A DNA stretch of 5,232 bases, from contig CALMBN010000313.1 in assembly GCA_937860195.1 (NCBI GenBank), forward strand, positions 1-5,232. The letters are read 5' to 3'. Origin of the DNA: an uncultured Novosphingobium sp. Its GTDB lineage: Bacteria; Pseudomonadota; Alphaproteobacteria; Sphingomonadales; Sphingomonadaceae. The notes below the pieces were generated by a model. That model had not been told where the DNA came from. It saw only the letters and a list, made by a program, of their open reading frames with translations, and made no database searches. This document shows, one piece after another, positions 1-5,232 of the stretch (positions within the stretch are counted from its first letter, which is position 1; the number at the start of each line of letters is the position of its first letter). Both the position numbers and the translations under genes were made by a program.

Positions 1-375
1 CCGCTGCTGGCGCACAGCAAAATCGAAAAGCTCTATGGCGGCTGTGCGATCCGCGAGAACTGGATGCCGCTCAAGGGAACTGGTGGAGGCAGCCTCAATG
101 CGCCCGATCCGGCCACCGGTCGCTGGCATCAGTACTGGCTCGATAGCGGAGGCGGAAGGGTCGAATTCGATGGCGGGCCTGTCCAGGACGGCATGGTGCT
201 GACCGGGTTCTGGCGCGGCGTGAGCGGCCCCGGCCAGGATGGCCTGATCCGGATGAGCTATACCCGCATCGATGCCGATACGGTGCGTCAGCACGGCCAA
301 ATCTCGACCGATCAGGGACTGACCTGGTCGGTCAGTTTCGACTTTGTCTATCGCCGGACCAAACCCGCTGGTTGA
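1..375 (+). CDS. Uncharacterised DUF1579-like protein, C-terminal part (5' end outside window)
   Basis: The frame is open from base 1 to the TGA at 373-375, giving 124 residues with no start, so the N-terminus lies upstream of the window. The internal ATG at 64 sits inside a conserved block (GCAIRENW, local residues 14-21) and is not the true start. Next come GGSLN followed by DP.TGRWHQYW.DS (residues 29-49), then alternating short hydrophobic and polar stretches, and VRQHGQISTD..LTW...FDFVYRR near the end (residues 95-119). This pattern of W-H-Q, R-Q-H and a final aromatic-Y-R-R resembles small proteins annotated as DUF1579 or hypothetical, thought to form a lipocalin-like beta barrel, often behind a signal peptide. 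Any signal peptide would be outside the window. No function is known and no catalytic motif is visible. The peroxidase gene starts 55 bp downstream on the same strand, so co-transcription is possible. That it is a real gene is fairly sure; the family name is from memory. Confidence 0.8.
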   Translation, partial: PLLAHSKIEKLYGGCAIRENWMPLKGTGGGSLNAPDPATGRWHQYWLDSGGGRVEFDGGPVQDGMVLTGFWRGVSGPGQDGLIRMSYTRIDADTVRQHGQISTDQGLTWSVSFDFVYRRTKPAG

Positions 376-417
376 CCTGATTGCGAATTCGGTCTCTCAC
401 TTCATCAAGCAGCAATT

Positions 418-424
418 GGGGAGA
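418..424 (+). promoter_or_regulatory. Shine-Dalgarno site of the glutathione peroxidase gene
   Basis: GGGGAGA lies 6 nt upstream of the ATG at 431. It is a purine-rich match to the anti-Shine-Dalgarno sequence at good spacing. It decides the start: the same frame is open back to an ATG at 344, but that start would overlap the upstream gene by 32 nt and would add 29 residues that do not look like this family. Confidence 0.75.
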
Positions 425-430
425 GCGAAC

Positions 431-910
431 ATGACCACCATCGCCGATTTCAGCGCCGATCTGCCAGGCGGCAAGCAGGTCAGGCTGGCAGACAAGCTTG
501 GCAAGGTGCTGCTGGTGGTCAACACCGCGAGCAAGTGCGGCTTCACTCCGCAGTATGATGGGCTGGAGACACTCCACAAGAAGTTCGGTCCGCAAGGGTT
601 TGAAGTGCTGGCTTTTCCCTGCAACCAGTTCGGTGGGCAGGAACCGGGCAGCGCGGATGAAATTGCGGAGTTCTGCAAGGTCAACTTCGGCCTCAGTTTT
701 CCGTTGATGGCCAAAGTTGAGGTCAATGGCGCAGGCGCACCGCCGCTCTATGATTGGCTGAAGAGTGAGGCTCCGGGCCTGATGGGGAGCAAATCGATCA
801 AGTGGAACTTCACCAAGTTCCTGATCGGCCGCGACGGCAAAGTGGTGCGCCGCTACGCCCCGACCGACAAGCCCGCAGCGATTGAACGGGATATTGCGAA
901 GCTGCTTTAG
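431..910 (+). CDS. gpx: Glutathione peroxidase family protein (Cys type, probably thioredoxin-linked)
   Basis: Reduces hydrogen peroxide and organic hydroperoxides to water or alcohols. It has a thioredoxin fold, and with no signal peptide it is probably cytosolic. The 159-residue length is typical of bacterial members. The family signatures are all present: NTASKCGFTPQY with peroxidatic Cys36 (cysteine, not selenocysteine), FPCNQFGGQEPG at 62-73 with Gln70, and KWNFTKFLI at 124-132 with Trp125 and Asn126. These complete the Cys-Gln-Trp-Asn catalytic tetrad. A third cysteine, Cys82 (EFCKVNFG), lies 46 residues after Cys36, where the resolving cysteine sits in non-vertebrate enzymes. The electron donor is therefore more likely thioredoxin than glutathione, despite the family name. 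The start at 431 is set by the GGGGAGA site and by MTTIADFSA, the expected N-terminus. The gene lies 55 bp after the DUF1579-like gene and 80 bp before dnaE. No clear promoter or peroxide-regulator site was recognised upstream. Homologues are named gpx, gpo or btuE, so the symbol is generic. Confidence 0.95.
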   Translation: MTTIADFSADLPGGKQVRLADKLGKVLLVVNTASKCGFTPQYDGLETLHKKFGPQGFEVLAFPCNQFGGQEPGSADEIAEFCKVNFGLSFPLMAKVEVNGAGAPPLYDWLKSEAPGLMGSKSIKWNFTKFLIGRDGKVVRRYAPTDKPAAIERDIAKLL

Positions 911-955
911 CGCACGGCCATGCTCCATCCGGGGGATAAGGCTGGGGACGGCGTT

Positions 956-984
956 TTGCGAATCCCCTCGGCGGCTCTTAGGCT
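956..984 (+). promoter_or_regulatory. Putative sigma-70-type promoter for dnaE
   Basis: TTGCGA (956-961) and TAGGCT (979-984) are separated by exactly 17 bp. They keep the most conserved promoter positions (TTG..A and TA...T), in a form compatible with a GC-rich alphaproteobacterium. Counting the second hexamer as -12 to -7 puts +1 at 991, the A of the dnaE ATG, so the transcript would be leaderless. Each hexamer matches the E. coli consensus at only half to two-thirds of positions, and the element was found by eye. A 6-bp inverted repeat (GGGGAT 932-937, ATCCCC 962-967) has its right arm in the promoter spacer and may be chance. Confidence 0.4.
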
Positions 985-990
985 GCATCC

Positions 991-3900
991 ATGGCCTACC
1001 AACCCTTCGTTCCGCTGCGTGTGCTTTCCAGCTATTCGTTGCTCGAGGGAGCGATCGATCCAAAAGCGGTCGCCAGACTGGCATCCGAGCGCGGGTTTCC
1101 GGCGATTGCGGTGGCGGATCGCAACGGGCTCTACGCCGCGATGGCATTTGCCGGGGCGGCGCGTGAAGCCGGGGTGCAGCCGATCCTGGGGACATTGCTG
1201 GGTGTCCGGCGGACTGACAATGAGCAAATCGACTGGCTGGCGCTCTACGCCCAGAACGAAACCGGCTGGAACAACCTCAACCATCTGGTCAGCCGCGCCC
1301 ATCTGGACCGACCGCTTGAGCTGGAGCCGCATGTCACTTTGGCCGACCTTGAAGGCCACAGCGCGGGATTGATCTGCCTGACCGCCGCCGGGGAAGGCGC
1401 ACTGGTGCGGCTGCTGGCCGAGGGCAAGCGCGAGGCGGCGAACCAATACTGCGCCCGGCTGGAATCGCTGTTCGCGGGCCGACTCTACATTGAAATAGCC
1501 CGCCGCGACGATCCGGTTGAAGAAGCGGCCGAGGCGGCACTGCTCGACCTAGCCTATGCGCGACACCTGCCGATTGTGGCAAGCAACCCGGCGGCTTACG
1601 GCGATCCGCAGTTCTACGCCGCGCACGATGCCTTGCTGTGCATCGCCAATTCGACCCATGTCGATGCCGCCGATCGCCCGCGGTCGAACCCGCAATGGTG
1701 GGTCAAATCGTGGCCGATGATGGCCGAACTGTTCCCTGACTTGCCCGAGGCACTGGCTAATACGCTGGTTGTCGCGCAGCGCTGCGCTTTCGCACCGCCC
1801 AAACGCAAGCCGCTACTGCCCAGCCTGGCCGGGGATGCCGCAGGCGAAGCGCAGATGCTGATCGATGACGCCCGCGCGGGGCTGGAGCGGCGCCTCACGC
1901 CCCATCCGGAGCTGACCGCGGAGGACCGTCAGGTCTATTTCGACCGGCTCGATTTCGAAGCCGGGGTGATCAACAAGATGGGCTTCGCGGGATACTTCCT
2001 GATCGTGGCCGATTTCATCAAATGGGCCAAGGACAACGACATTCCGGTAGGACCGGGGCGCGGTTCGGGGGCCGGTTCGGTGATCGCCTGGGCGCTGACG
2101 ATTACCGATCTTGATCCATTGAAGCTGGGCTTGCTGTTCGAACGCTTCCTCAATCCGGAACGCATTTCGATGCCGGACTTTGACATCGACTTCTGCGAAA
2201 CCCGGCGCGGGGAAGTGATCCGCTATGTTCAGGCCAAATATGGCCACGATCACGTCGCCCAGATCATCACCTTCGGCAAATTGAAGGCTCGGGCGGTCCT
2301 GCGCGATACCGGGCGGATTTTGCAGATGAGCTACGGCCAGGTTGACCGGCTGTGCAAGCTGATCCCGAACCACCCGCAAGACCCCTGGACCTTGCCGCGC
2401 GCCTTGAACGGCGTTGCCGAACTGAAGCGCGAATATGACAATGACGACGAAGTCAAACGCCTGATCGACCTTGCGGTCCAGCTCGAAGGCCTGCCACGCA
2501 ACAGCTCGACCCATGCCGCCGGGGTGGTGATCGGTGATCGACCACTGGCGCAGCTGGTGCCGCTGTACCGCGATCCGCGCAGCGACATGCCGGTGACCCA
2601 GTTTGACATGAAATATGTCGAAGATACTGGCCTCATCAAGTTCGATTTTCTGGGTCTCAAGACCCTGTCGGTGCTCAAGAAGGCGGTCCAGCTGCTGCAA
2701 AAGCGCGAGATCGAGATCGACCTCGATGGTCTCGCCTGGGACGATCCACAGGTCTATCAATTGCTTCAGCGGGGCGACACCGTCGGGGTTTTCCAGCTTG
2801 AATCCGAAGGGATGCGGCGGACCCTTGCCGCAGTGCGCCCGTCCAACTTCGGGGACATTATCGCCCTCGTTTCGCTCTATCGGCCCGGCCCGATGGACAA
2901 TATCGGCCTGTTCGGCGACCGGAAGAACGGCCGCGTTGTGATCGAATATCCGCACCCCTTGCTCGAAACCATCCTGGCCGAAACATACGGGGTCTTCGTC
3001 TACCAGGAACAGGTGATGCAGGCGGCGCAGGTTCTTGCGGGCTACACGCTGGGCGGTGCCGACCTGCTCCGCCGCGCGATGGGCAAGAAGATCAAATCAG
3101 AAATGGACGCCCAGCGCGAAACCTTCGTCACGGGCTGCGCCGAGCACAACCAGATCAATACGGTGAAGGCGAACGAGCTGTTCGACCTGATCGACAAGTT
3201 TGCAGGCTATGGCTTCAACAAGAGTCACGCGGCGGCCTATGCCTTGCTCGCCTATCAGACGGCTTGGCTCAAGGCGCACCACCGGGAGGACTTCTTCGCC
3301 GCCTCGATGAGCTTCGACATCAGCAACACCGACAAACTCAGCATTTTCGCAGATGACATGCGGCGGCTGGATGTCGCGCTGCTGCCGCCCTGCATCAATG
3401 CCAGCATTGCCGATTTCAGTGTCCAGCGCGCCGATGACCGGTTGGCGGTGCGGTATGCTCTCGGCGCCCTGAAGGGCGTTGGTGAAGGCGCAATGGAGAC
3501 ACTATGCGCCGAGCGTCAGGCCAATGGGCTGTTCGCTTCGATTGACGATTTTGCGGATCGGATCGGAGCGCGCCTTCTCAACCGCCGCCAGATCGAAAGC
3601 CTAGCAGGGGCGGGTGCGTTCGACGGTATCGAGCCGCAGCGCGCGGGCGTATTCCAATCTGCCGAAACAATCATTGCCGTTGCCGGCCAAGCCGAAAATG
3701 CGCGCGTGAGCGGACAGGGCGGGCTGTTCGGAGGTGAAGAAACCAGCATAGCTGCGGTTCAATTGCCCAATGGCGCGCACTGGTCCCTAGCCGAGAGAAT
3801 GACGCAGGAAAAGGAAGCATTCGGCTTCTACCTTTCGGCGCACCCGGTCGATCGTTACCGCCATCTGGCCGATGCGCATCATGCCCGCAGCTTCGGGGCG

Positions 3901-4458
3901 ATCTGTTCGCTGCCCGCGCCCGTCGATGGTTCTCGCACGGGGGCCGTGATGGCCGGACTCGTCGAAGATGTCCGTTGGCGCACTTCGGCACGGGGTCGCC
4001 GATATGCCATGGCGACATTATCCGACGCGAGCGGGCAGTTCATTGCGACCTGCTTTGACGATCTCGTGTCCAACGAACTTGAAGAGGCGGGCCGTACCGG
4101 CGCCTGCGCGCTTCTCACCGTTGAGCTCGATCGCAAGCCCGGTGAGGAAGCGCCCCGTGTCACGCTGAAACGGCTACAACTCTTCGAGGCGCTGGCTGCC
4201 AATACGCGGCTCAAGGCCGAATTGCGCCTGTCCGATGCTTCGGCACTCGTATCGCTTTCCGCGCTGGTGGCAGGTTCACGCGGCGGGCGGGGCGAGTTGA
4301 TCGCAATCATTCCCACTGCAACTGGCGAGGCCAAACTCCGCCTCGGTCGCGACTTGGCGCTCGATGCCGAGCTTGCCGCGCGAATCGAAGTGCTCCCGGG
4401 GGTAGAATCGGTCACGCTGGGTGCGGCTGAATCGCCCCGCCTCTCACTGGTCTCCTAG
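991..4458 (+). CDS. dnaE: DNA polymerase III alpha subunit, replicative DnaE1 type
   Basis: Catalytic subunit of the replicative polymerase, extending DNA 5'->3' at the fork with the clamp, tau and the proofreading subunit. Its 1155 residues match DnaE1 (E. coli 1160) rather than the shorter error-prone DnaE2/ImuC. Domains in order: PHP-like domain (about 6-270); palm with PVGPGRGSGAGS (352-363), PDFDIDF (395-401) and KFDFLGL (550-556), where Asp398, Asp400 and Asp552 are the likely catalytic triad (same spacing as E. coli 401/403/555); fingers with NSSTHAAGVVI (504-514), GVFQLESEGMRR (599-610), SLYRPGPMDN (628-637), GGADLLRRAMGKK (688-700) and GYGFNKSHAAAYA (739-751); helix-hairpin-helix LGALKGVGEG (824-833); clamp-binding QGGLF (909-913; E. 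coli QADMF at 920-924); OB fold (about 983-1065); and a C-terminal domain expected to bind tau. The start is firm: an in-frame TAG lies at 979-981 and no other start codon falls between it and 991. Only a minimal AGG (980-982) could serve as a Shine-Dalgarno. Odd point: most PHP metal ligands are replaced. Confidence 0.98.
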   Translation: MAYQPFVPLRVLSSYSLLEGAIDPKAVARLASERGFPAIAVADRNGLYAAMAFAGAAREAGVQPILGTLLGVRRTDNEQIDWLALYAQNETGWNNLNHLVSRAHLDRPLELEPHVTLADLEGHSAGLICLTAAGEGALVRLLAEGKREAANQYCARLESLFAGRLYIEIARRDDPVEEAAEAALLDLAYARHLPIVASNPAAYGDPQFYAAHDALLCIANSTHVDAADRPRSNPQWWVKSWPMMAELFPDLPEALANTLVVAQRCAFAPPKRKPLLPSLAGDAAGEAQMLIDDARAGLERRLTPHPELTAEDRQVYFDRLDFEAGVINKMGFAGYFLIVADFIKWAKDNDIPVGPGRGSGAGSVIAWALTITDLDPLKLGLLFERFLNPERISMPDFDIDFCETRRGEVIRYVQAKYGHDHVAQIITFGKLKARAVLRDTGRILQMSYGQVDRLCKLIPNHPQDPWTLPRALNGVAELKREYDNDDEVKRLIDLAVQLEGLPRNSSTHAAGVVIGDRPLAQLVPLYRDPRSDMPVTQFDMKYVEDTGLIKFDFLGLKTLSVLKKAVQLLQKREIEIDLDGLAWDDPQVYQLLQRGDTVGVFQLESEGMRRTLAAVRPSNFGDIIALVSLYRPGPMDNIGLFGDRKNGRVVIEYPHPLLETILAETYGVFVYQEQVMQAAQVLAGYTLGGADLLRRAMGKKIKSEMDAQRETFVTGCAEHNQINTVKANELFDLIDKFAGYGFNKSHAAAYALLAYQTAWLKAHHREDFFAASMSFDISNTDKLSIFADDMRRLDVALLPPCINASIADFSVQRADDRLAVRYALGALKGVGEGAMETLCAERQANGLFASIDDFADRIGARLLNRRQIESLAGAGAFDGIEPQRAGVFQSAETIIAVAGQAENARVSGQGGLFGGEETSIAAVQLPNGAHWSLAERMTQEKEAFGFYLSAHPVDRYRHLADAHHARSFGAICSLPAPVDGSRTGAVMAGLVEDVRWRTSARGRRYAMATLSDASGQFIATCFDDLVSNELEEAGRTGACALLTVELDRKPGEEAPRVTLKRLQLFEALAANTRLKAELRLSDASALVSLSALVAGSRGGRGELIAIIPTATGEAKLRLGRDLALDAELAARIEVLPGVESVTLGAAESPRLSLVS

Positions 4459-4475
4459 TTCCATGGCCGGACAAG

Positions 4476-5232
<757 letters not shown>

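Noticed and set aside
381..410. TTGCGA before the peroxidase gene as a possible -35 box, like the one before dnaE
   Set aside because: At 17 or 18 bp spacing the downstream hexamer would be ATCAAG or TCAAGC, neither of which resembles a -10 box. TTGCGAAT occurring before both genes is probably chance.
344..430. Upstream in-frame ATG that would extend the peroxidase by 29 residues
   Set aside because: It overlaps the end of the upstream gene, shows no ribosome site, and adds residues foreign to the family. The ATG at 431 has a strong Shine-Dalgarno and gives the normal length.
932..967. Inverted repeat GGGGAT / ATCCCC around a 24-nt gap between the peroxidase gene and dnaE
   Set aside because: The arms are only 6 bp, the loop is long and no T-run follows. 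It is not convincing as a terminator or operator, though its right arm lies in the putative dnaE promoter.
1813..2955. Long open frame (380 codons) on the minus strand inside dnaE, and a similar one of 287 codons at 332-1195
   Set aside because: Both are shadows of real plus-strand genes in GC-rich DNA. Their translations show no recognisable family, and the one at 332-1195 runs across three plus-strand genes and their gaps.
991..4458. Possibility that the polymerase is the mutagenic DnaE2/ImuC paralogue
   Set aside because: The length of 1155 residues, an internal clamp-binding QGGLF motif and a full C-terminal domain after the OB fold fit DnaE1. No imuA or imuB gene lies beside it in this window.
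4446..4459. Possible 5-bp hairpin over the dnaE stop codon (ACTGG / CTAGT, 4-nt loop)
   Set aside because: The stem is short, contains a G-U pair and has no T-tract after it, so it is too weak to call a terminator.

Overview
This is ordinary chromosomal housekeeping sequence from a GC-rich proteobacterium. The best guess is an alphaproteobacterium, probably Sphingomonadales (Erythrobacter/Sphingomonas-like). The guess rests on high GC, strong G/C bias at third codon positions, and the N-terminal form of the replicative polymerase (FVPLR..SSYS.LEGAIDPK...DRNGLY). I remember that form from this order but could not check it by alignment.

Layout: three genes run left to right and a fourth converges on them. 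Positions 1-375 (+) hold the C-terminal 124 residues of an uncharacterised DUF1579-like protein, cut by the left edge. Positions 431-910 (+) encode a complete 159-residue cysteine glutathione peroxidase with a good ribosome-binding site. Positions 991-4458 (+) encode the complete replicative DNA polymerase III alpha subunit (DnaE1 type, 1155 residues). Positions 4476-5232 (-) encode the last 251 residues of the ClpB disaggregase, cut by the right edge at the Walker A motif of its second ATPase domain. The gaps are 55, 80 and 17 bp. No RNA gene, mobile element, CRISPR array or notable repeat was seen, and no stretch over 300 bp lacks a gene.

The genes do not form one pathway. The peroxidase and ClpB both deal with stress (peroxides and aggregated protein), while DnaE copies the chromosome. 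The first two genes could be co-transcribed.

I found no previously undescribed system here. The points most worth checking are: a promoter-like element whose predicted transcription start falls on the A of the dnaE ATG (possible leaderless mRNA); a DnaE PHP domain that has lost most of its canonical metal ligands; a peroxidase cysteine pair spaced as in thioredoxin-dependent enzymes; and a 17-bp convergent dnaE/clpB junction with no convincing terminator.
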